NCBI GenBank assembly: GCA_910587505.1
Contig: CAJULD010000027.1
Location: 11,353 to 37,983 of the forward strand
Direction of reading: 5' to 3'
DNA length: 26,631 bases
Source of the DNA: an uncultured Oscillospiraceae bacterium
Lineage (GTDB): Bacteria > Bacillota > Clostridia > Oscillospirales > Oscillospiraceae
This document shows, in pieces, positions 1-8,102 of this stretch. The translations under genes and the position numbers were made by a program. The notes under the pieces are model-generated. The model saw only the letters and a list, made by a program, of their open reading frames with translations, ran no database searches and was not told the DNA's origin. The stretch's first letter is position 1; every line of letters begins with the position of its first letter.

Positions 1-6
1 GCCGAG

Positions 7-50
7 GTTTTGGCTGTGCCAAAACGCTCGTGACGGCGCAGCCGCGCCGT
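7..50. repeat. Two adjacent short hairpins upstream of truB
   Basis: Two perfect inverted repeats lie side by side: GTTTTGGC at 7-14 with GCCAAAAC at 18-25, and ACGGCGC at 33-39 with GCGCCGT at 44-50. There is no T-tract, so this is not an obvious terminator. The identity of the gene to the left cannot be read from this piece. One frame has a TGA at 31-33 that could be its stop codon, but ten codons are too few to identify it. Confidence 0.4.
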
Positions 51-73
51 ACCTGGCGCACGGAGGATTTCCT

Positions 74-976
74 ATGCCCAGTGGAATAATTATCATCGAC
101 AAGCCCGCAGGCTGGACCAGCATGGATATATGCGCCAGGCTGCGGGGCATTCTGAAGGAGCGCCGGATCGGCCATGGGGGTACGCTGGACCCCATGGCCA
201 CCGGCGTACTGCCCGTCTTCGTGGGGAGCGCCACCAGAGCGGTGGAGTTCGCGGAGAAGGGGGACAAGGAGTACGTCGCTGGGTTGCGGCTGGGACTTGT
301 TACCAACACCCAGGACAGCACCGGCGAGGTACTGGAGGAGCGGCGGGCTGCTGTGGACCAGGCGGCGCTGGAGGCGGTTCTGTCCCGGTTCACCGGCCCC
401 ATCGAGCAGGTCCCGCCCATGTACTCCGCCATCAAGATCGGCGGCAAAAAGCTCTATGAGCTGGCCCGGAAAGGTCAGGAGGTGGAGCGGCAGCCCCGGA
501 GCGTGACCATCCACGCCCTGGAGCTTCTGGAGCGGACCGGGGAGGAGGAATACCTGCTGCGGGTCCGGTGCTCCAAGGGCACCTATGTGCGCACGTTGTG
601 CCACGACATCGGCCAGGCTCTGGGCTGCGGCGGCTGCATGAGCAGTCTCCGCCGGACCATGGCGGCAGGGTTCACGCTGGCGGACGCCGTGACGCTGGAG
701 CAGGTCCAGGCCCAGGGCGAGGCGCTGCTTATGCCGGTGGACTGCTTTTTCGCCGGCTGCCCGGTTTTCCTGCTGACTTCGCCCCGGATGGAGCGGCTGG
801 TACGCAGCGGGAACCCCATCCCCGCTCCCGGACTGGAGCCGGGACGGTACCGGGTTTACAGCGGTGAGAAGGAATTCCTGTGCCTGAGCCGGTGGGAAAA
901 CGGGCAGTTGCGGTCCGTTAAAAATTTCTTCGGCGGCTCAGCCGCCTGTGGGAGAGGTCATGGAGAGAACGGATAA
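74..976 (+). CDS. truB: tRNA pseudouridine(55) synthase TruB
   Basis: Converts uridine 55 of the tRNA T-loop to pseudouridine in the cytoplasm. The 300-residue product begins with the family's N-terminal block (IIIIDKPAGWTS). It carries the catalytic-loop motif GHGGTLDP around residues 34-40, in which Asp39 is the expected nucleophile. Further conserved blocks follow, including PPMYSAIK and RVRCSKGTYVR (the substrate-binding region), so the length and order match full-length bacterial TruB. The start ATG is set by GGAGG at 62-66 with a 7-nt spacer. The frame stays open upstream to the window edge, but no better start is visible. The 3' end overlaps ribF by 17 nt, which suggests translational coupling. 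truB-ribF is a common bacterial pair. Confidence 0.97.
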   Translation: MPSGIIIIDKPAGWTSMDICARLRGILKERRIGHGGTLDPMATGVLPVFVGSATRAVEFAEKGDKEYVAGLRLGLVTNTQDSTGEVLEERRAAVDQAALEAVLSRFTGPIEQVPPMYSAIKIGGKKLYELARKGQEVERQPRSVTIHALELLERTGEEEYLLRVRCSKGTYVRTLCHDIGQALGCGGCMSSLRRTMAAGFTLADAVTLEQVQAQGEALLMPVDCFFAGCPVFLLTSPRMERLVRSGNPIPAPGLEPGRYRVYSGEKEFLCLSRWENGQLRSVKNFFGGSAACGRGHGENG

Positions 977-1859
977 GCGGGCGATAGCCCTGGGATTCTT
1001 TGACGGCGTCCATCTGGGCCACCAGGCCCTGTTGCGCCGGGCCGTGGAGCGGAGCGCAGAGGAGGGCCTGACCCCCGCCGTGTTCACCTTTGACCGCTCC
1101 CCACGGGAGTTCGTCACCGGCCTGCCGTTCCCCCTGCTGACCACGGCGGCGGAGCGGCGGCGGACGGTGGAGCGCCTCTTTCCCGGCATGGAGACGCTCA
1201 TCGTCCCCTTTGACCGGGCCATGATGACCATGCCCTGGGAGGATTTTGTCGCTCTGCTGAGAGAAGAGTACCGGGCCGGATGGCTGGTGGCGGGGCACGA
1301 CTTCCGCTTCGGACATAAAAACGCGGGGACCGCCCCCCTGCTGAGGGAGAAGGCGGCGGCGCTGGGGATGGGCTGCGACATCATCCCGGCGGTGCGGCTG
1401 GACGGCGTGACCGTCAGCTCTACCCATATCCGCGCCCTGCTGGAGCAGGGGGAGGCGGAGGAGGCGGCCCGTTTTCTGGGACGGCCCTTTGCCATCGCCG
1501 GACCCGTGCGCCACGGGAAGCGTCTCGGGTCCTCCCGGTTGGGACGGCCCACGGTGAACCTGATTCCCGACCCCCGGCAGCTGGTTCCCGCCTTTGGGGT
1601 CTACGCCGCCCGGGTCACGGTGGACGGCGCAGTCCGGCCCGCCGTGACCAACGTGGGCGTGCGCCCTACGGTAGACACCGACGGCAGCGTAACGGTGGAG
1701 AGTCATCTGCTGGAGAGCGCCGGGGAGCTGTACGGTGCGGACTGCCAGGTTGAGTTCCTGAAAATGCTGCGCCCGGAGCGGCGGTTTGGCAGCCTGGAAG
1801 ATCTGCGGGAACAGATTGGCCGGGACGCATCGGCAGCGCGGGACTACCTGGGAACCTGA
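960..1859 (+). CDS. ribF: Bifunctional riboflavin kinase / FAD synthetase RibF
   Basis: Makes FMN from riboflavin and then FAD from FMN. The N-terminal nucleotidyltransferase module shows GFFDGVHLGHQ near residues 8-18, containing the HxGH-type nucleotide-binding signature. A second block near the middle (SSTHIRALLEQG) is also typical. The C-terminal flavokinase module carries the GRPTVN motif and the later TNVGVRPTV block, so both halves are intact. I chose ATG 960 (299 aa) over GTG 948 because GGAG at 951-954 is 5 nt upstream of the ATG, whereas the GTG has no ribosome binding site. The gene overlaps the end of truB and is probably co-transcribed with it. The length is slightly below the usual ~310 aa but no domain is missing. 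Confidence 0.95.
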   Translation: MERTDKRAIALGFFDGVHLGHQALLRRAVERSAEEGLTPAVFTFDRSPREFVTGLPFPLLTTAAERRRTVERLFPGMETLIVPFDRAMMTMPWEDFVALLREEYRAGWLVAGHDFRFGHKNAGTAPLLREKAAALGMGCDIIPAVRLDGVTVSSTHIRALLEQGEAEEAARFLGRPFAIAGPVRHGKRLGSSRLGRPTVNLIPDPRQLVPAFGVYAARVTVDGAVRPAVTNVGVRPTVDTDGSVTVESHLLESAGELYGADCQVEFLKMLRPERRFGSLEDLREQIGRDASAARDYLGT

Positions 1860-1904
1860 TTGGTCCGGTCTTCCTTCTTTTTCTGAAAAGAAAGGCGAAA
1901 GAAG

Positions 1905-1948
1905 CTTTTGGGAAGGACGCAGGTTGCTTTACAGGAGCTTCCCAAAAG
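1905..1948. repeat. Inverted repeat between ribF and the lipid kinase gene
   Basis: CTTTTGGGAAG at 1905-1915 is exactly complementary to CTTCCCAAAAG at 1938-1948, giving an 11-bp stem with a 22-nt loop. Just upstream, 1873-1895 forms a weaker T-rich/A-rich hairpin that resembles the hairpins at 15549-15570 and 18062-18087. No clean U-tract follows. It may slow transcription or protect a 3' end, but its role is not shown by the sequence. Confidence 0.5.
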
Positions 1949-2014
1949 AGATGAGAAAAAGGCGGCGCAGCAGAATCGGATCATCAGGAAGAAAAACACA
2001 GTAAGGTGGGAGAC

Positions 2015-2971
2015 ATGAAGCATGTATTCATTATCAACCCCACGGCGGGAAAGAAAAACTGCACGGCGGAGATGATGGGCATCGCCAGGGCCCTGGCCTC
2101 CCGCCACAGTCTGGATGTGGACTGCATCCTGACCAAACGGCCCGGCCACGCTATGGAAACCGCCCGCGCTCTGGCGGAACAGGGCGGCGAGGTGCGCATC
2201 TACGCCTGCGGCGGCGACGGCACCGTCAACGAGGTGGCCAACGGTGTAGCCGGATGGGAAAACGCCGCCATGACCTGCATCCCTGTGGGCACGGGCAATG
2301 ACTTCCTGAAAAATTTTGGAGATAAGGCGCCGCTGTTTTCCGACCCGGAGAACCTTTGGGACGGCTCCCGTCTGGCGCTGGACGCCATCGACTGCAACGG
2401 CCGGCTGGCGCTGACGGTTGCCTGCTCCGGCTTCGACGCTCAGGTGGCCGACGACGTACATACCTGCGGCAGGCTGCCTCTGCTGGGCGGGCAGGGCAGC
2501 TACATTCTCTCTCTGGGGGTCAATTTTCTCCTCCGCAGTCTGGGCCACCGGTGGACCCTTACGCTGGACGGCGAGGTCATGGAGGGGGAATACGCCCTGG
2601 CCGCCGTGTGCAACGGCCGGTACTACGGCGGAGGCTTCATGCCCGTGGCGGAGGCCCGGATGGACGACGGCATAATCAATACTCTGGTGGTGGAAAAGGT
2701 CAGCCGCCCCACCTTTCTGCGGTTTGTGGGAGCCTACTCCAGGGGACTGTACCACACCCTGCCCCAAATCGCCCGTTGCTACACGGCCAGGGAGATCGCC
2801 ATCGAGTCCAGGGACAGGGACATCGTCACCTGTCTGGACGGGGAGTGCGTATACAACCGGAGGGTCGATATCCGCCTGTCGGAAAAAAAGGTAAACTTCT
2901 TCGGTCCGGCTGGGTGCGACCCCAACGCCACCTTCCGGCCGCTGCCGGAGAAAGAGAAGGTCACTTTGTGA
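2015..2971 (+). CDS. Diacylglycerol/lipid kinase family protein (YegS/DgkB type)
   Basis: Predicted cytoplasmic kinase that phosphorylates a membrane lipid, probably diacylglycerol. That would recycle it to phosphatidate during lipid or teichoic-acid turnover; the substrate is inferred from the family. With the ATG start the protein has 318 residues. The DAGK catalytic fold is marked by FIINPTAG at the N-terminus, the nucleotide-binding GGDGT motif at residues 66-70 followed by VNEVANG, and PVGTGNDF. CNGRYYGGG and the late EIAIES/DGE segments also match the YegS/BmrU family. ATG 2015 is preferred over the in-frame GTG 2006 because GGTGGGAG immediately precedes the ATG, and the GTG would lie inside that ribosome binding site. 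A 155-nt gap separates it from ribF. It ends just before the groE promoter. Confidence 0.88.
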   Translation: MKHVFIINPTAGKKNCTAEMMGIARALASRHSLDVDCILTKRPGHAMETARALAEQGGEVRIYACGGDGTVNEVANGVAGWENAAMTCIPVGTGNDFLKNFGDKAPLFSDPENLWDGSRLALDAIDCNGRLALTVACSGFDAQVADDVHTCGRLPLLGGQGSYILSLGVNFLLRSLGHRWTLTLDGEVMEGEYALAAVCNGRYYGGGFMPVAEARMDDGIINTLVVEKVSRPTFLRFVGAYSRGLYHTLPQIARCYTAREIAIESRDRDIVTCLDGECVYNRRVDIRLSEKKVNFFGPAGCDPNATFRPLPEKEKVTL

Positions 2972-3009
2972 ACATTTTGTAAAAGCCCCAAATTTTTCGC
3001 AAAACCCTC

Positions 3010-3038
3010 TTGCATTCTGACCAGAGATGTTGTAAGAT
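3010..3038 (+). promoter_or_regulatory. Sigma-A promoter of groES-groEL
   Basis: A -35 box TTGCAT (3010-3015) and a -10 box TAAGAT (3033-3038) are separated by exactly 17 nt. The predicted start of transcription, about 3045, falls at the edge of the CIRCE element, the standard arrangement for HrcA-repressed chaperonin operons. Confidence 0.8.
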
Positions 3039-3040
3039 AA

Positions 3041-3079
3041 GCACCGTTAGCACTCCGAAAGTTTGAGTGCTAACGGTGC
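3041..3079 (+). promoter_or_regulatory. CIRCE operator (HrcA binding site), extended
   Basis: TTAGCACTC (3047-3055), a 9-nt spacer and GAGTGCTAA (3065-3073) match the CIRCE consensus perfectly. HrcA is known to repress chaperonin genes through this site and to be released on heat stress. The palindrome continues outward six more base pairs on each side (GCACCG at 3041-3046, CGGTGC at 3074-3079), making 15-bp arms. It is followed by a T-rich stretch (GGTTTTGTTT), so the transcribed form could fold into a stable leader hairpin or help end transcripts from the lipid kinase gene. hrcA itself is not in the window. Confidence 0.95.
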
Positions 3080-3121
3080 CCGGTTTTGTTTACAAAAAAT
3101 TGATATAGGAGGAACCCCATT

Positions 3122-3406
3122 ATGAAGCTCACACCCTTAGCAGACCGCGTCGTCCTCAAGGCCATGGAGGCCGAGGAAACCACCAAAGGCGGCATCATCC
3201 TGACCTCTACCGCCAAGGAGAAGCCCTCTGTGGCCGAGGTCATTTCTGTCGGTCCCGGCGGCACGGTGGACGGCAAGGAAGTGGTCATGTCCGTCAAGCC
3301 CGGCGACAGGGTCATCACCGACAGGTATTCCGGCTCTACCGTGAAGATTGGCGACGATGAGTTTACCATTGTGCGGCAGGGCGACATCCTGGCCATCGTG
3401 GAGTAA
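3122..3406 (+). CDS. groES: Co-chaperonin GroES
   Basis: Forms the heptameric lid that caps GroEL and releases substrate proteins in the cytosol. The 94-residue length is typical. Visible landmarks are the N-terminal KLTPLADRVVLK block, the GGIILT mobile loop, the VGPGG turn and the C-terminal DDEFTIVRQGDILAIVE strand. AGGAGG at 3107-3112 lies 9 nt before the ATG. The gene sits directly behind a CIRCE-controlled promoter and 65 nt ahead of groEL, with no terminator between, so the two form one heat-inducible operon. Confidence 0.98.
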   Translation: MKLTPLADRVVLKAMEAEETTKGGIILTSTAKEKPSVAEVISVGPGGTVDGKEVVMSVKPGDRVITDRYSGSTVKIGDDEFTIVRQGDILAIVE

Positions 3407-3471
3407 TACGGAAAAATTCTCCCTGAGCGAAGTCCAACAAAAATGATAAAAATTACTGGAGGTTATGCGAT

Positions 3472-5100
3472 ATGTCTAAGTTAATCAAGCGCGGCGAAGA
3501 GGCCCGCAGGGCTCTGGAGACCGGCGTCAATCAGCTGGCCGACACCGTAAAGGTCACGCTGGGCCCCAAGGGCCGCAACGTGGTGCTGGACAAGAAGTTC
3601 GGCGCGCCCCTTATCACCAACGACGGCGTGACCATCGCCAAGGAGATCGAGCTGGATGATCCCTTTGAAAACATGGGCGCGCAGCTGGTGAAGGAGGTCT
3701 CCACCAAGACCAATGACGTGGCCGGCGACGGCACCACCACCGCCACCCTGCTGGCCCAGGCCATCGTGGGCGAGGGCCTGAAGAATCTGGCCGCCGGGGC
3801 CAACCCCATCGTCATGAAGAAGGGCGTGGCCAAGGCCGTTGAGGCCGCCGTGGCCTCCATCAGAGCCGATGCCCAGAAGGTCAACGGCACCGACGACATC
3901 GCCCGCGTGGGCACCGTTTCTTCCGGCGACGCCATGATCGGCAAGCTCATCGCCGAGGCCATGGAGAAGGTTTCCGCCGACGGCGTCATCACCATTGAGG
4001 AGTCCAAGACCAGCGAGACCTACAGCGAGGTCGTCGAGGGCATGATGTTTGACCGCGGCTATATCTCCCCCTACATGGCCACCGACATGGAGAAGATGGA
4101 AGCCGTGGTGGACGACGCCTATATCCTCATCACCGATAAGAAGATCTCCGTCATCGCCGACATCCTGCCTCTGCTGGAGCAGATGGTCCAGTCCGGCAAG
4201 AAGATGGTCATCATCGCCGAGGACGTGGAGGGCGAGGCCCTGTCCACCCTGCTGGTGAACCGTCTGCGGGGCACCCTGAACGTGGTGTGCGTCAAGGCTC
4301 CCGGCTTCGGCGACCGCCGCAAGGAGATGCTTCAGGATATCGCGATCCTCACCGGCGGCCAGGTCATCAGCGAGGAGCTGGGCTATGAGCTGAAGACCGC
4401 CGATATCTCCATGCTGGGCCGTGCCCGTCAGGTCAAGGTCACCAAGGAGAACACCGTCATCGTGGACGGCGCGGGCGACAGCCAGGCCATCAGGGACCGC
4501 GTGGCCCAGATCCGCAGCCAGATCGGCGTAACCACCAGCGACTATGACCGCGAGAAGCTTCAGGAGCGCCTGGCCAAGATGGCCGGCGGCGTGGCGGTCA
4601 TCAAGGTAGGCGCGGCCACCGAGACCGAGATGAAGGAGAAGAAGCTGCGCATCGAGGACGCGCTGAACGCCACCAAGGCGGCCGTGGAAGAGGGCATCGT
4701 CTCCGGCGGCGGCACCGTGTACGTCAACGCCATTCCCGCGGTGGAGAAGCTGGTGGAGGAGCTGGACGGCGACGAGAAGACCGGCGCGCGGATCATCGCC
4801 AAGGCGCTGGAGGCCCCCACCCGTCAGATCGCGGCCAACGCGGGTCTGGACGGCTCCGTGGTGCTGGAGAACGTGAAGAAGGCCGCCAAGGGCACCGGTT
4901 TCGACGCCTACAAAGAGGAGTATGTGGACATGATCGCCGCGGGCATCGTGGATCCCGCCAAGGTCACCCGCTCCGCTCTGGAGAACGCCGCCAGCGTGGC
5001 CGCCATGGTGCTGACCACCGAGTCCCTGGTAGCCGACAAGCCCGAGCCCCCCGCTCCCGCGCCTGCCGGCGGCATGGGCGGCATGGACGGCATGTATTAA
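3472..5100 (+). CDS. groEL: Chaperonin GroEL (Hsp60)
   Basis: The ATP-dependent folding chamber of the cytosol, a tetradecamer working with GroES. The 542-residue product is full length. Signature segments include VTLGPKGRNVVLDKKFGAP, TNDGVTIAKEIEL, the ATP-site block VAGDGTTTATLLAQAI, EGMMFDRGYISPY and a C-terminal Gly-Gly-Met tail (GGMGGMDGMY). GGAGG at 3458-3462 precedes the ATG by 9 nt. Codon use is strongly biased towards C- and G-ending codons, as expected for an abundant protein. It is followed at once by a strong terminator (5119-5152), so the operon contains only groES and groEL. Like groES it should be HrcA-controlled. Confidence 0.99.
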   Translation: MSKLIKRGEEARRALETGVNQLADTVKVTLGPKGRNVVLDKKFGAPLITNDGVTIAKEIELDDPFENMGAQLVKEVSTKTNDVAGDGTTTATLLAQAIVGEGLKNLAAGANPIVMKKGVAKAVEAAVASIRADAQKVNGTDDIARVGTVSSGDAMIGKLIAEAMEKVSADGVITIEESKTSETYSEVVEGMMFDRGYISPYMATDMEKMEAVVDDAYILITDKKISVIADILPLLEQMVQSGKKMVIIAEDVEGEALSTLLVNRLRGTLNVVCVKAPGFGDRRKEMLQDIAILTGGQVISEELGYELKTADISMLGRARQVKVTKENTVIVDGAGDSQAIRDRVAQIRSQIGVTTSDYDREKLQERLAKMAGGVAVIKVGAATETEMKEKKLRIEDALNATKAAVEEGIVSGGGTVYVNAIPAVEKLVEELDGDEKTGARIIAKALEAPTRQIAANAGLDGSVVLENVKKAAKGTGFDAYKEEYVDMIAAGIVDPAKVTRSALENAASVAAMVLTTESLVADKPEPPAPAPAGGMGGMDGMY

Positions 5101-5118
5101 TTTCAGATTTCCGCTGTC

Positions 5119-5156
5119 AGGAGGCCAGCGCCCGAAAGGGCGCCGGCCTCCTTTCT
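5119..5156 (+). terminator. Rho-independent terminator of groES-groEL
   Basis: A 15-bp stem with one mismatch (5119-5133 paired with 5138-5152) closed by a GAAA tetraloop is followed by TTTCT. It begins 19 nt after the groEL stop codon. The stretch from here to 5332 holds no supportable gene; I noted only a 7-bp inverted repeat (CCTGTAT at 5281-5287, ATACAGG at 5315-5321). Confidence 0.85.
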
Positions 5157-5332
5157 GCGCTGCCGCAGAGCAGCTCTTTGCCGCCGCCGGGCGACGAGTT
5201 CCAATGGGCGCTTACCGGAGGATGAAGAGCCGCGTTGTGCCGGTAAAAGCAGAAATTTGGGAACACGCAGGGAATAAGAACCTGTATTCACAATCGCAGC
5301 ACGCCGGATTATGCATACAGGCTCTAAATATT

Positions 5333-5358
5333 GCCCCCGCCCCTGTCGGGGCGGGGGC
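5333..5358 (-). terminator. GC-rich hairpin after the beta-mannosidase gene
   Basis: GCCCCCGCCCC (5333-5343) and GGGGCGGGGGC (5348-5358) form a perfect 11-bp stem with a 4-nt loop, 15 nt beyond the beta-mannosidase stop codon. On the minus strand it is followed by AATATTT, a poor U-tract, so it may act as a weak terminator or an mRNA 3'-end stabiliser. Confidence 0.55.
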
Positions 5359-5373
5359 GAAAAAAGGAAAGCG

Positions 5374-7812
5374 CTACCGGATATCGTATACGCTCCGGAC
5401 GGAAACCTCTTTGACCTCGCCGCGAAGGATTTTTATCCGCCGCCGGCCGCCGGCCATGTCAAAGAAATTGTCCTCCAGCACCACGTCCGCGCCGCATTGA
5501 ATCTCCACACTCCGGGCGTAGGCCTCCGCCGTGACCACGATCTCGTCTCCCTCCAGCCGGGCGGCGAGACGGGGATCCGCAAAGCAGAAGTGCTTGGGCG
5601 GGCAGAAGAGCACGCTGCCCTCACCCACCGTCCGGCCCGACGAGTCGGCCAGCCGGTAGGAATAGAAGCACTCATATGCATCATACCGGGTGAAATCCTG
5701 CTCCGGCAGCCACACGGCGGTCAGGGCGGGAACTTCCACGTCAAAGCTGCCCTCCTCGATGACAGAGGCGTCAGGACGGCGGAGGGCCCAGCAGGCTCTG
5801 CCGGTGAAGGCCGTCATGGTCTCGTTGCTGACATTCAGCCGGGCAGTCTTCTTCGGGTCGATGCACTCGGTGTTGACGCTGACGCCCTCCTGATTGATAA
5901 GGCCCTCCTCGTGGCAGGAGATCAGCACCGGGGCGAAGAAGCGCCTGGCATAGTATTGCAGGGCCTTCCACCGGCCAAAGCAGTCGATGCCCGCCCAGCT
6001 GGCCACCGGCCAGCAGTCGTTGAGCTGCCAGATCACCGCGCCCATGCACCGGCCCCGGTTCCGCCGCCAGTGCTCCACGCCGTACTGCATGGCCTGGGCC
6101 TGGAGCAGCTGAGAAGCGTAGACCAGTTTGTCCAGATTGGCGGGGTAGAGGTAGGTCTGGGAGAGATAGGAGATGATCCGGCCGTTGGCGGAGGCATTGC
6201 GCTGGTGCTTCTCCATGACGTAGGAGAATACGTTCCGGTCCTCCGGCAGGGTGAAGGAGTCGATGGTCTCCATGCAGGGGAAGGACTGGAAGCCAAACTC
6301 GGAGACATAGCTGAAGAGATAGTTCCGGTAATCCGTGAAGGGCTTCAGACCGTGCCACACGTCCCAGTCGTGGACGTCGCCCCGCTTCTCGCTGCCGGGA
6401 TCGTCGAAGTCGCCGCCGCTGGAGGGGCTGGAGGGCCAGTAAAAGGCCTGGGGATCTTCCGCCTTCAGGACCTTTGGGATAATGTACTGGAAAATCTTAA
6501 TGTAATCCGACTTCTGGCGCATGGTTTTAATCCAGTTGCCCAGGGAGGTAAACAGCTCCATCTCATTGTTGCCGCACCAGAGGGCCAGAGAGGGGTGGCT
6601 GCGAAGCCGGCGGACGTTGTCCACAAGTTCGGCGGTGATGGTCTCCTCAAATTCCTCCGTCAGGTTGTATACCGCGCAGGCGAACATGAAGTCCTGCCAC
6701 ACCAGCAGTCCCAGCTCGTCGCAGGCGTCATAGAACCAGTCGTCGGGGTAGTAGCCCCCGCCCCAGACGCGGATCAGGTTGCAGTTGGCGGCCCGGGCAT
6801 CCTCCAGCAGGCGGCGGGTCCGCGCCGGGGTCACCCGGGGCAGCAGGTTGTCCTCCGGAATGTAGTCCATGCCCATGGCGAACACATCCACGCCGTTGAC
6901 GCAGTGGCTGAAGGATTCACTTTCCCCGTTCTTCACCCGGCTGACAGTCATGGTCCGCAGGCCGATGCGCCTGTGCCAGCCGTCCAGCACCTCGCCGGTG
7001 GCGGCGGTCAGGGAAACCTCCACCTGATAGAGGGGCTGCGCTCCGTAGCCTGCGGGCCACCAGAGCCGGGGATCCTCAATTGTGATTTCGCAGCATTCAC
7101 CGGCATTGATGAATACCGTTCCGTCAGGCGAGGTGACGTTAATCAAAATCACGGTGTCGGCATCCGTGAGACGGGCGACATGGGTATGTACCTTGAGCGT
7201 AACCTTTCCGTCCTCGTGGAACTGCTCCACCAGCACGTCCCGGATGCGGGCCTTATCCACACCGATGAGAGAAATGTCCCGCCAGATGCCCGCGTCCGGC
7301 AGCCGGGGACCCCAGTCCCAGCCGAACATGCAGTGGGCCTTGCGGAGGTTGGGAAAGCCCTTCATGGCGTCGTCGGAGCCGTCCGCCGGGTTGGCGGCGT
7401 AGCTCTCCCGGATATATTTCGTGGGAGAGGAAAATCGGACAGAGACGGTGTTCTCCCCCTCCCGCAGCAGGGATTTTACGTCAAATTCCCAGGTGCGGTG
7501 CATGTTGTTGGCCTGGCCGGCCTCCGAACCGTTGATATAGACCGTGGCCAGGGTGTCCAGCCCCTCGCAGCGCAGCAGCACCGCGCCGCAGGAAAGCAGG
7601 TCCCCGTCCACATGGAAGGTGCGGCTGTAGTGGAAGTCGTTCTCCATCAGAGCGAGCGCCCGGGTCTCGTTGTCCCGGTAGAAGGGGTCGGGGATGCGCC
7701 CCGCCGTGAGCAGGTCGTGATAGACCGAGCCGGGAACCTGAGCGGGAACGGAGCCGAAGGCGCTGCCCGGAATCTCCAGGGTCCACGCGCCGCAAAGTGA
7801 CAGCTGTTTCAT
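5374..7812 (-). CDS. Beta-mannosidase, glycoside hydrolase family 2
   Basis: Cytoplasmic exo-enzyme predicted to remove beta-mannosyl residues from the non-reducing ends of manno- or glucomanno-oligosaccharides. From ATG 7812 it has 812 residues, usual for GH2 mannosidases. There is an N-terminal sugar-binding jelly roll with the FGWDWGPRLPDAGIW block (about 163-177), an immunoglobulin-like domain, then a TIM barrel. The barrel carries RVWGGGYY (349-355), the acid/base Glu417 in WCGNNEMEL and the nucleophile Glu505 in YVSEFGFQS. These segments distinguish beta-mannosidase from GH2 beta-galactosidase. There is no signal peptide. GGGAGG at 7820-7825 fixes the start; the in-frame TTG 15 nt upstream overlaps that site. 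It is divergent from the LacI-family gene and has its own promoter and operator. Confidence 0.92.
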   Translation of the reverse strand: MKQLSLCGAWTLEIPGSAFGSVPAQVPGSVYHDLLTAGRIPDPFYRDNETRALALMENDFHYSRTFHVDGDLLSCGAVLLRCEGLDTLATVYINGSEAGQANNMHRTWEFDVKSLLREGENTVSVRFSSPTKYIRESYAANPADGSDDAMKGFPNLRKAHCMFGWDWGPRLPDAGIWRDISLIGVDKARIRDVLVEQFHEDGKVTLKVHTHVARLTDADTVILINVTSPDGTVFINAGECCEITIEDPRLWWPAGYGAQPLYQVEVSLTAATGEVLDGWHRRIGLRTMTVSRVKNGESESFSHCVNGVDVFAMGMDYIPEDNLLPRVTPARTRRLLEDARAANCNLIRVWGGGYYPDDWFYDACDELGLLVWQDFMFACAVYNLTEEFEETITAELVDNVRRLRSHPSLALWCGNNEMELFTSLGNWIKTMRQKSDYIKIFQYIIPKVLKAEDPQAFYWPSSPSSGGDFDDPGSEKRGDVHDWDVWHGLKPFTDYRNYLFSYVSEFGFQSFPCMETIDSFTLPEDRNVFSYVMEKHQRNASANGRIISYLSQTYLYPANLDKLVYASQLLQAQAMQYGVEHWRRNRGRCMGAVIWQLNDCWPVASWAGIDCFGRWKALQYYARRFFAPVLISCHEEGLINQEGVSVNTECIDPKKTARLNVSNETMTAFTGRACWALRRPDASVIEEGSFDVEVPALTAVWLPEQDFTRYDAYECFYSYRLADSSGRTVGEGSVLFCPPKHFCFADPRLAARLEGDEIVVTAEAYARSVEIQCGADVVLEDNFFDMAGGRRRIKILRGEVKEVSVRSVYDIR

Positions 7813-7844
7813 CGGTATGCCTCCCAAATAATAGATTCACCGCC

Positions 7845-7856
7845 GAAATCGTTTTA
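7845..7856 (-). promoter_or_regulatory. Putative LacI-family operator O1 (beta-mannosidase side)
   Basis: On the plus strand the site reads GAAATCGTTTTA. It has the central CG flanked by A/T that is typical of LacI-family operators, and differs at one position from the site at 8049-8060. It lies about 17-28 nt downstream of the predicted beta-mannosidase transcription start, where a bound repressor would block elongation. Next to it, GACGGCGA and TCACCGTC (7857-7876) form a short inverted repeat in the leader. Confidence 0.65.
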
Positions 7857-7879
7857 GACGGCGACAGTTCACCGTCTTC

Positions 7880-7908
7880 ACTATACGGCAGAGAACAGGC
7901 AAAGTCAA
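7880..7908 (-). promoter_or_regulatory. Sigma-A promoter of the beta-mannosidase gene
   Basis: Read on the minus strand, TTGACT (7908-7903) and TATAGT (7885-7880) are separated by 17 nt. The predicted start is near 7873, giving a leader of about 60 nt that contains operator O1. Confidence 0.8.
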
Positions 7909-8011
7909 TATATTTTTCCGGAAACTGCTTTGAAGGTTTGGACAGGTTGTCTGGCTAATTGTCAGAATGCACAAAAAAACTGGTTGGAGTGTAAAAAAGG
8001 CCGTAGGTTTA

Positions 8012-8040
8012 TTGACAGCTTATTGCGATACGGTTATAAT
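8012..8040 (+). promoter_or_regulatory. Consensus sigma-A promoter of the LacI-family regulator gene
   Basis: A perfect TTGACA (8012-8017) and a perfect TATAAT (8035-8040) with a 17-nt spacer. The predicted start is near 8047, immediately before operator O2. A promoter this strong in front of a repressor gene makes sense if the repressor limits its own synthesis. Confidence 0.9.
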
Positions 8041-8048
8041 GGCGTTAC

Positions 8049-8060
8049 GAAATCGATTTA
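8049..8060 (+). promoter_or_regulatory. Putative LacI-family operator O2 (autoregulatory)
   Basis: GAAATCGATTTA contains the perfect 10-bp palindrome AAATCGATTT (8050-8059) with a central CG, as in many LacI-family operators. It starts about 2 nt downstream of the predicted start of the regulator transcript. The matching site at 7845-7856 is 204 bp away, close to 19.5 helical turns, so looping between the two is possible but not shown. Confidence 0.7.
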
Positions 8061-8102
8061 GGAAATTGCAGCAAACAGGCCCGGGAGGGCGGGGAGGAAA
8101 CC

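Noticed and set aside
5204..5500. Open frame of 98 codons after groEL
   Set aside because: It overlaps the end of the beta-mannosidase on the other strand, crosses a GC-rich hairpin, and has no recognisable family features.
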